Source: Roseovarius azorensis
Lineage (GTDB): Bacteria; Pseudomonadota; Alphaproteobacteria; Rhodobacterales; Rhodobacteraceae
Length of the DNA stretch: 64,000 bases
Reading direction: 5' to 3'
Assembly (NCBI RefSeq): GCF_900109455.1
Contig: NZ_FOAG01000003.1
Span: forward strand, 124,001-188,000
In this document: one piece after another, positions 46,343 through 54,678 of the stretch
Layout: each line of letters begins with the position of its first letter
Numbering within the stretch: the first letter of the stretch is position 1
The notes under the pieces: generated by a model
Seen by the model: only the letters and a program-made list of their open reading frames with translations
The model's database searches: none
What the model was told of the DNA's origin: nothing
Made by a program: the position numbers and the translations under genes

Positions 46343-46543
46343 ATGGGCAAGGTATTCCGGTTTGGTGATGACAGAACGGTTGATGGCGCGTTGCTGGAGC
46401 GTATCGACAAAATGGCCGCGCAGAGGATCGAGGAACGTCCGTTTTCCCAACCAACCGACAAGACGAAACCTCTCTCCGATAGCATCGCCGCCCGCTCCGC
46501 AGACAAGCTGCAACGCCTCGTGGCCCGGAAATACCGCTGGTAA
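46343..46543 (+). CDS. Hypothetical 66-residue protein
   Basis: MGKVFRFGDDRTVDG start, a charged, mostly helical protein of 66 residues ending ARKYRW, with no membrane segment and no recognised domain. A strong GGGGAG ribosome site lies 7 bases upstream of the ATG and codon choice is GC-rich at third positions as in real genes here. It stands alone between the histidine phosphatase and ligase genes. Existence likely, function unknown. Confidence 0.5.
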   Translation: MGKVFRFGDDRTVDGALLERIDKMAAQRIEERPFSQPTDKTKPLSDSIAARSADKLQRLVARKYRW

Positions 46544-46951
46544 CACAGGCAAGGCGCGATCCGGCTCAGCCGCGTCGGGGCCCTGGCACATTGGAGTCGG
46601 GCGAGACCGGCGAGTAAAGGCATGGCCCGGCGGTTTCTGCCACGCACTGACGACCAACGGCCAGGTCGGGGACCAGACCCGGGGCGTGCCTTTCCAGCGC
46701 CCGGTCATCGCGGCCTGTTACAAAAAGACATTTTCCACATCGCCGGTCTCGCCCCGGAAAAAAACTCCGGCCATGTGGGGTGAAATGGCCAGCATGGGCA
46801 AGACCCTGCCATCGAACGACGGTTGGTCAGGCCACGCGCCTCGTTGCCGCTTCGAGAAAACAGACGATGCAAATCGGTGCATGTGCAGGTTGGAAGAGCG
46901 CCTGACTTGGTCATCAACGCTTTGCAGGCTGCGCGGGCGGCCAGCGCCGCA
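46544..46951. other. Gene-poor region downstream of the acyl-CoA ligase
   Basis: 408 bases with no convincing gene. It contains the compound hairpin described at 46735-46778. Longer open frames crossing it are the antisense of neighbouring genes or lack ribosome sites. Confidence 0.5.
46735..46778 (-). terminator. Compound hairpin, possible terminator of the leftward ligase operon
   Basis: An outer pair CCACAT (46735-46740) / ATGTGG (46773-46778) encloses an inner CCGGA (46754-46758) / TCCGG (46766-46770) with an A-run loop (T-run on the minus strand). It lies about 175 bases past the end of the ligase gene. No terminal T-run was seen, so its role is tentative. Confidence 0.35.
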
Positions 46952-48637
46952 TCACCCTGCCGCGCCGTCCCTCTCATGCTGGCGAGCGCTCCGGGGCTGT
47001 TCCAGATCCTTCACCCGCTCGCGGAGAACGAATTTCTGGATCTTGCCGGTCGCGGTTCTGGGAATCGGCATAAAGACAAAACGGCTTGGCACCTTGTAGG
47101 GGGCAAGATAATCGCGGCACCATTCCCGCAATGCGTCTTCCTCAACAGTTTGTCCCATGGCCAGTTCGACAAAGGCACAGGGCGTCTCACCCCATTTCTC
47201 GTGCGGCATAGCAACGACAGCGGCGACCGCGACGGCCGGGTGACGGTAAAGCGCCTCCTCGACCTCGATCGAGGAAATGTTCTCGCCGCCCGAGATGATG
47301 ATGTCCTTCGACCGGTCCTTGAGCTGGATGTAGCCATCCGGATGCACCACCCCCAGATCACCGGAATGAAACCAGCCCCCGGCAAAAGCCTTTTGCGTGG
47401 CCTGCGGATTGCGGAAATATCCCTTCATCACCACGTTGCCGCGAAACATCACCTCGCCCATCGTTTCACCGTCAGACGGGACCGGAGCCATGGTTTCGGG
47501 GTCCATGACCTCCAGCCCCTCCAGCGGCAGATAGCGCACTCCCTGACGGGATTTGAGCATGGCCTGCTCTGTGGGAGGCAGATCGGACCATGCACCGTGC
47601 CATTCGTTGACCACCGCCGGGCCGTAGGTCTCGGTCAGACCATAGAGATGGGTCACGCCGAACCCCGCTGCCTGCATGTCCGCCAGCAATTTTTCGGGCG
47701 GCGGAGCAGCGGCGGTAAAGAACTGCACCCGATGATCCAGCCGTCGCTTGACCTCTTCGGGTGCCGAGATGAGCAGCGACATCACGATGGGCGCACCACA
47801 CAGATGCGTCACGCCTTCCTGGGTCAGGGCCTGCCAGATCGGCTCTGCCCGCACCTGCCGCAGGCAGACATGCGTGCCGATGATCGCCGACAAGGTCCAG
47901 GGAAAGCACCAGCCGTTGCAATGAAACATCGGCAACGTCCACAGGTAGACGGCGTGTTTCGCCATCGAGGTGGTCAGCGCATTGCCCTGCGCCAGCAGAT
48001 ACGCGCCCCGGTGATGCGACACCACGCCCTTGGGATCGCCCGTCGTGCCCGAGGTGTAGTTGATCGCAATGGCGTCCCACTCATCCTCCGGCATCAGCCA
48101 TGCGAATTCGGGATCTCCCGACGCGAGGAATTGCTCGTAATCCAGCGCATCGTCACAGCCCCCCGGCCCGGAGAATTCCGGATCATCGTATTGGATGACC
48201 AGCGGCGTCACCTTGGTCAGCGCAAGCGCCTCCTGCATCAGCGGTATGAACTCGCGGTCCACGATCACGATGCGCGTCATCGCATGATCGAGTTGAAACG
48301 CGATGATCCGGGCATCTAGCCGCGTGTTGATCGAATGCAGGACACCGCCACACATCGGCACGCCGTAATGACATTCCAGCATCGCGGGGGTATTGGCCAA
48401 CAGCACCGAAACGGTATCGCCGCGCCCGATGCCACGTCGCACGAGCGCCGATGCCAGCTGCCGGGACCGACCATGGAACTGTGCATAGCTGCGCCGCAGC
48501 GGCCCGTGAATGATCGCCGTGTGATCGGGAAAGACGCTGGCGGCGCGGTCCAGAAAGCTGAGCGGGGTGAGCGGCTGGAAGTTCGCGGGATTCCGGTCAA
48601 GGCCGATGTCATAAGGATTGTCCACGATCCGCCTCAC
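46952..48637 (-). CDS. Acyl-CoA ligase (AMP-binding, DmdB/medium-chain type)
   Basis: A 561-residue adenylate-forming ligase that activates a carboxylic acid as its CoA thioester with ATP. P-loop NYTSGTTGDPKGVV, YGLTETYGP, FHSGDLGVVHPDGYI, the hinge-region DRSKDIIISGGENISS and the catalytic lysine in RTATGKIQKFVL are intact. Related roseobacter enzymes include DmdB (3-methylmercaptopropionate ligase) and fatty-acid ligases. The first start is a GTG at 48637 overlapping the preceding stop (GTGA); a second GTG at 48625, giving MDNPYDIGLDRN, is an alternative. Substrate uncertain. Confidence 0.88.
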   Translation of the reverse strand: MRRIVDNPYDIGLDRNPANFQPLTPLSFLDRAASVFPDHTAIIHGPLRRSYAQFHGRSRQLASALVRRGIGRGDTVSVLLANTPAMLECHYGVPMCGGVLHSINTRLDARIIAFQLDHAMTRIVIVDREFIPLMQEALALTKVTPLVIQYDDPEFSGPGGCDDALDYEQFLASGDPEFAWLMPEDEWDAIAINYTSGTTGDPKGVVSHHRGAYLLAQGNALTTSMAKHAVYLWTLPMFHCNGWCFPWTLSAIIGTHVCLRQVRAEPIWQALTQEGVTHLCGAPIVMSLLISAPEEVKRRLDHRVQFFTAAAPPPEKLLADMQAAGFGVTHLYGLTETYGPAVVNEWHGAWSDLPPTEQAMLKSRQGVRYLPLEGLEVMDPETMAPVPSDGETMGEVMFRGNVVMKGYFRNPQATQKAFAGGWFHSGDLGVVHPDGYIQLKDRSKDIIISGGENISSIEVEEALYRHPAVAVAAVVAMPHEKWGETPCAFVELAMGQTVEEDALREWCRDYLAPYKVPSRFVFMPIPRTATGKIQKFVLRERVKDLEQPRSARQHERDGAAG

Positions 48638-49434
48638 CGATCCTGCCAGGCGGGCGCGCGTTTTTCGATGAAAGCTCCGATACCTTCCTCGGCATCGCGG
48701 GCGAGCATGTTCTCGACCATCACCTTCGAGGCGTAATCATAGGCCTCAGCCAGCGGCATCTCGCGCTGTGCATAGTAGGCGCGTTTCCCAGTCGCAAGCG
48801 TCATGCTGGATTTCGACGCAATCTTGCGGGCCATCTCCATCGTGGCCTCCCGCAGGTCGCCCTCGGCGACGGCGCGGTTGACCAGCCCGATCTCGGCAGC
48901 ACGGGCAGCCGATGTCATGTCACCGGTCAACAGCATCTCCATCGCGTGCTTGTCCGGGATATTTCGGGACAGCGCCACCATCGGCGTAGAGCAGAACAGC
49001 CCGATATGCACGCCCGGCGTGCTGAATTTTGCAGTGTCTGCCGCGATGGCCAGATCGCAGCTTGCCACCAACTGACAACCCGCCGCGGTGGCGATGCCCG
49101 TGACTTCGGCGATGACCGGCTTGGGGCAGGTCACGATCGCCTGCATGACGCCCGAACACCGTGCCATGATCTGTGCGAAATAGGCGCGGCCACCATCCGG
49201 GGCCGCACGCCCGACAGTCATTTCCTTCAGGTCATGTCCGGCGCAAAAAACCGAGCCGTTTGCGGCCAGAACGATCACGCGCACCGCCGGGTCTCTGCCC
49301 GCCTCGTCCAAGGCGGCACCCAGCGCGGCCAGCATCGCCTCTGACAGCGCATTGCGGCGCGGCGCGTCATTCAGGGTCAGGCGCAGAATGCCGTCTTCCC
49401 CCGACGCACGCAGCAGAATATCTCGGTCTCGCAC
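48634..49434 (-). CDS. ECHDC3-like enoyl-CoA hydratase/isomerase family protein lacking both catalytic glutamates
   Basis: A 266-residue crotonase-fold protein. The CoA/oxyanion segments are present (CAGHDL at 64-69; ATAAGC at 115-120). The two acid positions used by hydratases are changed: Gln121 in AGCQLV and Gly141 in STPGVHIGL. Together with LFCSTPMVAL this matches the ECHDC3 subgroup rather than true hydratases or DmdD. Its reaction is unknown. The start is a GTG at 49434, 9 bases after GGAAGG. Its stop overlaps the ligase start by 4 bases (GTGA), so the two are tightly coupled. Confidence 0.88.
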   Translation of the reverse strand: MRDRDILLRASGEDGILRLTLNDAPRRNALSEAMLAALGAALDEAGRDPAVRVIVLAANGSVFCAGHDLKEMTVGRAAPDGGRAYFAQIMARCSGVMQAIVTCPKPVIAEVTGIATAAGCQLVASCDLAIAADTAKFSTPGVHIGLFCSTPMVALSRNIPDKHAMEMLLTGDMTSAARAAEIGLVNRAVAEGDLREATMEMARKIASKSSMTLATGKRAYYAQREMPLAEAYDYASKVMVENMLARDAEEGIGAFIEKRAPAWQDR

Positions 49435-49456
49435 GGCTTTGTTCCTTCCCGAAAGT

Positions 49457-49909
49457 TCAGAGAATGTTGATTTCCACGCTCTCGGCGAGCGTGTTGGCGA
49501 TGAAGCAGTAGCGATGCGCGCGGTGCTGCATCTCGGCAAGCGCCTTGGCGTCGATGGCAAAGCCGGTGTCGAACCGCACCACCGGGTGCAGGTCGATCCG
49601 CGCCACCGACATCTGTCCCCGCGCGTTCTTGCCAAGATGGGCGACCGCGTAGTCGTGATAGCTCGCCACTGGCCAACCGGCCTTGGCCGAAAGCGCGAGA
49701 AACGTCATCATGTGGCAACTCGACAGCGCCGAGGCGAGCGCCTGTTCGGGGTTGGTGTGGTCCGGATCACCGCCCCAATCTGGGGCGGCGTCCACCGGCA
49801 CCTCGTGAGAGGTGTTGTTGTATTGCACCGTATGTGCGTTGGAATATTGACCGCTCTGCAAGGCAGACTCGGCGCGCTGCCAATGCAGCTCGATGGCAAG
49901 GTCGGACAT
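49457..49909 (-). CDS. OsmC family protein
   Basis: A 150-residue OsmC/Ohr-fold protein with the two redox cysteines: one in SALSSCHMMTFLAL (~residue 68), the other in HRAHRYCFIANTL near the C-terminus. Members reduce organic hydroperoxides with thiols. MSDLAIELHWQR at 49909 is the likely start; 15 codons upstream are open but overlap the preceding stop. It lies 41 bases after the DmdA-like gene and 22 before the crotonase gene, so it belongs to the same operon and may handle reactive sulphur or peroxide by-products. Confidence 0.9.
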   Translation of the reverse strand: MSDLAIELHWQRAESALQSGQYSNAHTVQYNNTSHEVPVDAAPDWGGDPDHTNPEQALASALSSCHMMTFLALSAKAGWPVASYHDYAVAHLGKNARGQMSVARIDLHPVVRFDTGFAIDAKALAEMQHRAHRYCFIANTLAESVEINIL

Positions 49910-49950
49910 GGTGTGGCCTGTAATTCTGTGATGGGTCCGGGAAACGCATG

Positions 49951-51102
49951 TCACGCGACGGCGAGGCTTTTTCTGGGGTCATAGAAAGGCCGTTCCACCA
50001 CCGTTGCCGTGCGCCCGCCGGATTGGGTCACTACCTCCAACTCGGTATCTGGTCCCGCACAGTCCACCGAAACCATGGCCAGCGCTATGTTCTGCCGCAG
50101 GCGCGGCGAGTAGATCGCAGAGGTGACTCTGCCCACGCAGGCCCCGTTGTGGTTGATGGTCCAGAAGGTGGTGTTCGGCCCGGCAAGCGGCGCACCGCCG
50201 ATTTGCAGACCGACCTGCTTGCGTGTGATCCCGTTAGCGCGGATGCGTTGCAGGGCGAACTTGCCAATGAACTCTGCCTCCATGTCCAGATTGACCAGCC
50301 GGTCCAGGCCCAGTTCATAGGGGTTGGTGCTGATATCCGCGTCCGCGTGGTAGGACAGCATCCCACCCTCGATCCGGCGAATGGTCGAGGTGTGCCCAGG
50401 CTTGAGCCCCATCGGTACGCCGGTGGCCATGATCCTCTCCCACAGCGCATCGCCGCGCGAACCGTCCCGCAGATATAGCTCGTAGCCCAGTTCACTCGAC
50501 CAGCCGGTGCGCGAGACGATCAGCGGAATTCCGTCGAGTTCCGCCTCGCGCAGCCAGTAATAGCGCAGATCCATGATGCCGTCGCCAAAGAGTGCGCGCA
50601 TGATCTCGCCCGATTTCGGCCCCTGCAACTGCAGCGGTGACACGTCCGGTTCGCGGATCGTGACATCGAAACCGGAATGCACCGCCACACCCTGCGCCCA
50701 GAGCAGGATGTCGCTATCCGCGAGCGACAGCCAGAAATGGTTTTCCCCCAGCCGCAGCAGAATCGGATCGTTGAGGATACCGCCCTCGGCATTGGTGATC
50801 AGGACGTATTTGCACTGTCCCACGGCCATGGTCGACAGATCGCGCGGCGTCAGCATCTGGGTAAAGCGCGCGGCATCCGGTCCGGTGATCTCGACCTGCC
50901 GTTCCACGCCCACGTCACACAGGATCGCGTCGTTAACGAGGTTCCAGAAATTCTGTTCCGGATCGCCAAAGTCGCGCGGGATATACATATGATTGTAAAC
51001 CGAAAACCCCTTCGCCCCCCAACGCGCGGTGGCGTCGAAATAGGGAGATTTGCGGATCTGAGTCCCAAAGCCGAAATCATCTAGCTGCGTCATGTCGTTC
51101 AC
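49951..51102 (-). CDS. DmdA/GcvT-like aminomethyltransferase-fold enzyme
   Basis: A 383-residue protein of the glycine-cleavage T / DMSP demethylase fold, which moves one-carbon units to tetrahydrofolate. Seen: GFSVYNHMYIPRDF, VGVERQVEITGPDA, MTPRDLS, GGILNDPILLRL, FWLSLADSDIL, PLQLQGPKS, SRTGWSSELGYELYL, RRIEGGMLSY and NPYELGLDRLV. The order and wording are much closer to DmdA than to GcvT as I know them, but DmdA paralogues with other substrates exist, so dmdA is not assigned. It leads the run to OsmC, crotonase and ligase, and follows the Lrp gene. Confidence 0.8.
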   Translation of the reverse strand: MNDMTQLDDFGFGTQIRKSPYFDATARWGAKGFSVYNHMYIPRDFGDPEQNFWNLVNDAILCDVGVERQVEITGPDAARFTQMLTPRDLSTMAVGQCKYVLITNAEGGILNDPILLRLGENHFWLSLADSDILLWAQGVAVHSGFDVTIREPDVSPLQLQGPKSGEIMRALFGDGIMDLRYYWLREAELDGIPLIVSRTGWSSELGYELYLRDGSRGDALWERIMATGVPMGLKPGHTSTIRRIEGGMLSYHADADISTNPYELGLDRLVNLDMEAEFIGKFALQRIRANGITRKQVGLQIGGAPLAGPNTTFWTINHNGACVGRVTSAIYSPRLRQNIALAMVSVDCAGPDTELEVVTQSGGRTATVVERPFYDPRKSLAVA

Positions 51103-51256
51103 CCTTGTTCAGCACCTGCCGGAGCGGCCGTGGTCCATTTGAATACTTGGGCGAACCTAACGAGTCGCGTTCCTGCATGTGTCCTGAAAACCGGCCTCCA
51201 ACGAGCCTGCCCGGACCATTTTCGAGCCACGCAAAAGACCAACTGGTCGCACGTCC

Positions 51257-51751
51257 CTAACGGGCGGCCCGGCTCGCCAGCTTGCCGAGATTCGGCGACC
51301 CCGCCTTCACCTGCCGGGTCACGATATAGGTGATATATCTGTCGATGCTGAGATCGGCCGAAAGCAGGTCATCCATCAGCCCCTGAAACTGCGCGAGGCT
51401 GGGTACGAACACGCTCATCACGTAATCCATCCCGCCGCCCGTCGCGATGCAGTGCGTGATCTCCTCGATTTTGCGGATATGGCTCTCGAATCGCTCGAAA
51501 TCCGCTCTGCGATGGTGCCTGAGCGAAACGGTCACGATCACCTGCGTGACATCCGCGACCCGGTCGAGCGCGATGTCCGCATGATAGCCCCGAATGAAAC
51601 CCGCCGCACGCAGCCGGTTCAGGCGGGCCCAGCAAGGCGTTGGCGACAGATTCACCATTTCAGCAAGCTTGGTCTTGCTCAGTTGGCCATGTTTCTGCAC
51701 CGCACTCAGAATGCGGATATCCGCCGCGTCCAGTCCATGTTTTTCGTTCAT
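51257..51751 (-). CDS. Lrp/AsnC family transcriptional regulator
   Basis: A 164-residue regulator. The N-terminal helix-turn-helix is LDAADIRILSAVQKHGQLSK-TKLAEMVNLSPTPCWARLNRL, and the C-terminal RAM ligand-binding domain includes VTVSLRHHRRADFERFE and THCIATGGGMDYVM. Such proteins sense amino acids or related compounds. The start MNEKHGLDAADIRI at 51751 is chosen by family length. It lies upstream of the DmdA-like gene in the same direction (154-base gap), so it probably controls that operon and itself. Confidence 0.92.
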   Translation of the reverse strand: MNEKHGLDAADIRILSAVQKHGQLSKTKLAEMVNLSPTPCWARLNRLRAAGFIRGYHADIALDRVADVTQVIVTVSLRHHRRADFERFESHIRKIEEITHCIATGGGMDYVMSVFVPSLAQFQGLMDDLLSADLSIDRYITYIVTRQVKAGSPNLGKLASRAAR

Positions 51752-52189
51752 CCGGAACTCTCTTGAGCGATACATCAAGTTGGGCCAGCCCGGCGCCAGA
51801 GGCGCGATCAAACCCGATCTTGCCAACCTTGCCGCGCTGAGACGTGTCTGGCTCGATCTTTTACGACCACTTGCAGGACGGCAGCGCCGAGGGCCTATTC
51901 TGTTCATCGCCCGGCGGCCCTTGCAAATGAGAAAATTCAGATCCGGTGGTATTTTATCAAGTCCGCGCTCACGCACACGCCAATGTCGCGCAGAATACCG
52001 GTTCCGGGATGGATCTCAGACCACCCGCTCAGAACCGCCAGCAGGACCTCCTCATTCGGTGGATCGGCTCATGAGGGCGCGCTGTCGAGGTCACTGCCCA
52101 TCTCCGCGATGGTGACGAGGTCGAAATCGACACGGAATGCGATCGCATGGCGGATCTCCAGACGGACACATACATGGCACGAATCATCG
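51752..52189. other. Gap between the Lrp gene and tonB
   Basis: 438 bases without a recognisable gene. Frames crossing it lack ribosome sites or family resemblance. On the minus strand around 52080-52190 there is a short coding-like run containing LEIRHAIAFRVDFDLVTIAEM that I cannot match to any family; it could be a decayed gene end. Confidence 0.45.
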
Positions 52190-53242
52190 CTACCGCCCCT
52201 CGATCCTGACCGAAAAGCTGCGCTGTGCGCCGCGCGGCGGGTCGGGGAAGGGAGCGGCACGCTGCACCACGGTCAGCGCGGCGTTGTCGAGCCGGCTGGA
52301 ACCGGAAGAGCGCGCGAGCCCGACAGAGGCCAGACGCCCGCCATCGGCGATGGTGAACTGCACCAGCGCCGCGCCACGGGTCTCAGCGCGGGGGCGGGGC
52401 ACGCGGGCGAGATGACGCATCACCTGGCCGGGATAATTGCTGACGGCCGCGTTGCCCTGCTCGGTGCTCCGGTTCCGGGTATCGTGGCCCGCGCGGGTGG
52501 CGGTGGCAGTCTCGCGACCGGCAATGCTGCCGCGCGAGGCATCGCGAGTGGCATTGTTGCCGGACGAGCCCCGCACTTCTGTTTTCCTTTCAGGTTCAGT
52601 GGCTTGACGCGCGGGTTCGGCCTTTTCTATCTCGCGCGGACGCGGTTGGGGCCGACGCGAGACCTGCAACCCCTCCCCCGTCTCCGGTGCAGCCTCGATC
52701 ACCTCTTTTGGGGTCGCTTCGGCGACCTGCCCGCCGGCGCGTGTCGGTGTCATGGCAGGGGCCGGGCGCATGGCGTCCACGGGTGCGTCGGCGTTGGCCG
52801 GTGGCGCGGTCGGCATCGCCGGTGCCAACTCGGTCCTGCGCACAGACAGAACCGGCTCGCTGGCTTCGACCACCGCTGCTGACGCGCGCTCATCCGGTGG
52901 CGTGATCCCTGCGACCGCCTCCGGTTTTGCCGTCTCGGCCATTTCCCGGGGCCCGGTCGCCGCGATCGTTCCGGCAGTATCCGGGCGCAAAGCCTCTCCT
53001 GGCTCGGTGGGTCTGAGCACCTCCTCAGTTCTCGGGTTCGGCGTGACCGTGCTGTTCGAGACGGGCTGCGCCGCCCCCGCCACCATATCCGCGAAACTGC
53101 TGCCCAGCATGACCTCGACGGTCCCTGCCCCGCTCTCGATCTCGATCGCGCTGCGAGGTTCGGACAGCCATAGCCCCCCGCCGTGTATCGCCAGGGCCGC
53201 TCCAGCGCACAGCCATAGAACAAGACGCGATGTGCGGATCAT
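52190..53242 (-). CDS. tonB: Energy transducer TonB
   Basis: A 350-residue TonB. One N-terminal membrane helix (LVLWLCAGAALAIHGGGLWL). A long proline/alanine/glutamate-rich periplasmic spacer (residues ~60-260) follows, then the receptor-contacting C-terminal domain: YPGQVMRHL, GAALVQFTIADGG, ARSSGSSRLDNAAL and APFPDPP. It passes energy from ExbB/ExbD to the outer-membrane receptor. ATG at 53242 overlaps the ExbD stop by 4 bases. Last gene of the exb operon. Confidence 0.92.
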   Translation of the reverse strand: MIRTSRLVLWLCAGAALAIHGGGLWLSEPRSAIEIESGAGTVEVMLGSSFADMVAGAAQPVSNSTVTPNPRTEEVLRPTEPGEALRPDTAGTIAATGPREMAETAKPEAVAGITPPDERASAAVVEASEPVLSVRRTELAPAMPTAPPANADAPVDAMRPAPAMTPTRAGGQVAEATPKEVIEAAPETGEGLQVSRRPQPRPREIEKAEPARQATEPERKTEVRGSSGNNATRDASRGSIAGRETATATRAGHDTRNRSTEQGNAAVSNYPGQVMRHLARVPRPRAETRGAALVQFTIADGGRLASVGLARSSGSSRLDNAALTVVQRAAPFPDPPRGAQRSFSVRIEGR

Positions 53243-53625
53243 TGCAGCCCTCGTTCGGTGACTATCACCACGCGCCCGGCTCCGGCTCGGCGCAGCTCTT
53301 CTCCCAGTCGGACAAGGTCCTGCGCGAACAAGTCGGCGTCGGGCACGATGCGAACGATCTCGCGCGCATTGTCGGGTAGCCTCACGATATAGGCATCGGC
53401 ATCGGGCAGCGCCGCGCCACGATAGGTGAGCCGACCGTCGGCATGGACGACCAGCGCATCGGGCGGCGCGCGCCCATCGAGATCGGCAGTGCGCACCAGT
53501 CGCAGATCGCCGTCGAGCGGCGGGGCCAGCGTCGCGGCGGCCATGAAGAAGATCAGCATCAGGAAGACGATATTGATCAGCGCAATCGTGGGCTCGCGGC
53601 GAAATCGGGGGGCGATGCGTCTCAT
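53239..53625 (-). CDS. Second ExbD-family protein with Asn in place of the membrane aspartate
   Basis: A 128-residue ExbD/TolR protein: short basic head, one membrane helix, periplasmic domain. The helix reads IALINIVFLMLIFFM; position 18, the proton-carrying aspartate (Asp25 in E. coli ExbD), is Asn (codon AAT, 53572-53574). The partner ExbD at 53622 keeps Asp at the same position. The periplasmic part ends GAGRVVIVTERGLQ. Overlaps both neighbours by 4 bases. Probably pairs with the first ExbD in a mixed dimer inside the ExbB ring. Confidence 0.88.
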   Translation of the reverse strand: MRRIAPRFRREPTIALINIVFLMLIFFMAAATLAPPLDGDLRLVRTADLDGRAPPDALVVHADGRLTYRGAALPDADAYIVRLPDNAREIVRIVPDADLFAQDLVRLGEELRRAGAGRVVIVTERGLQ

Positions 53626-54005
53626 GACGGCACAAGCACCTGCACGGAAAGTTCCTGCACGCGACGCAGCACCAGCAGAAGATCGGTCAACCGCTGCGCC
53701 GTGACATCCGCGCCCATGCTCACGAGCACGCGCGCCTTCCCACCCTCGATCAGCGGAGCGAGCGTCTCGGGCAAGGTCTTCAGCGTCACCTCGCGCGCGT
53801 TCACCCTCAAGCCATCGGCGCGCAGTTGCACGAAAACGGGCAGCACCTCGGCGCCGCCAACCGGCCCTGCCCCGGCAGTAGCCAGGTCCACCTCGGAGAA
53901 TTGCGAGAACGTGGAGGACAGCATGAAGAAGAGAAGCAACAGAAAGATCACGTCGATGAGCGAGGTGAGAGACAGTTTGCGCCGCTTGAAGGGAGCGCTA
54001 CGCAC
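53622..54005 (-). CDS. exbD: ExbD-family biopolymer transport protein
   Basis: A 127-residue ExbD with the intact helix motif LTSLIDVIFLLLLFFML, including Asp18. Its basic head is MRSAPFKRRK. It forms the proton-driven motor with ExbB that energises TonB. The start is a GTG at 54005 overlapping the exbB stop by 8 bases; the frame is open further upstream inside exbB but not family-like. Confidence 0.9.
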   Translation of the reverse strand: MRSAPFKRRKLSLTSLIDVIFLLLLFFMLSSTFSQFSEVDLATAGAGPVGGAEVLPVFVQLRADGLRVNAREVTLKTLPETLAPLIEGGKARVLVSMGADVTAQRLTDLLLVLRRVQELSVQVLVPS

Positions 54006-54678
54006 TCTGGGGCACCGCCCGGCCCTGTGACGCACTGGCCTGCGTCGCGCGGTTGTCGGGGCGCAGCACCACGCTGAGCGCGTGATCGGCCAGCGCGCGC
54101 TCCTCGGCCATGCGTGATTCAAACCATGATAGCACCACAGAGGCGGGCATCGCCACGGCTAGCCCGGCTGCGGTGGTCAGGAGCGCCACCCAGATGCCGC
54201 CCGCCAGCAACGACGGATCAACCTGTGAGCCCGCCGATTGCAGCGCCTGAAACGCCTCGATCATGCCAAGAACGGTGCCAAACAGACCCAGCAGCGGAGC
54301 CACCTGCGCCACCGTGTCGAGAAAACGAAAACCGCGTTCGAGCCGGGAAAACCGCGCTTCGGCCTCGGCCTCGATCCGCCGTGTGGTGGCGGTATCGCGG
54401 GCGTCCTGTGTCTCGAAGGCGCGGGCGATCACCGGTGCCAGATAGCTGCGCGAGGTGTCCAGAGTGCGGCGCGCGGCATGTGTCTCGCCCCGGTCCCATT
54501 CGCTGACGGCAGCGCGCAGGGCCAGATGCCGACCCACGCCAGAGGCACGGAACTGCCAGCATTTGTAGAACACGACCGCCAGCGCTGCCACCGAGATGAG
54601 CGCGATGATGGCGATCACCGGCCCGCCCATCTCGATCAGCCCGCGAAGACGCTCGATCATGGCGCTGAGTCCGGTCAT
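53998..54678 (-). CDS. exbB: ExbB / MotA-TolQ-ExbB family proton channel protein
   Basis: A 226-residue inner-membrane protein with three helices. The first is near residues 16-38. The other two are in the conserved AQVAPLLGLFGTVLGMIEAF and LLAGGIWVALLTTAAGLAVAMPASVVLSWF region (split here), typical of this family. It forms the pentameric ring around the ExbD pair. Its start overlaps the preceding small-protein gene by 4 bases (ATGA). Confidence 0.93.
   Translation of the reverse strand: MTGLSAMIERLRGLIEMGGPVIAIIALISVAALAVVFYKCWQFRASGVGRHLALRAAVSEWDRGETHAARRTLDTSRSYLAPVIARAFETQDARDTATTRRIEAEAEARFSRLERGFRFLDTVAQVAPLLGLFGTVLGMIEAFQALQSAGSQVDPSLLAGGIWVALLTTAAGLAVAMPASVVLSWFESRMAEERALADHALSVVLRPDNRATQASASQGRAVPQSA

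Noticed and set aside
48634..49434. Assignment of the crotonase as DmdD (methylthioacryloyl-CoA hydratase)
   Set aside because: DmdD needs two catalytic glutamates; this protein has Gln and Gly there and matches ECHDC3.
49951..51102. Firm naming of the gene as dmdA
   Set aside because: The fold and many motifs agree, but paralogues with other substrates are common and I cannot place it in a tree.
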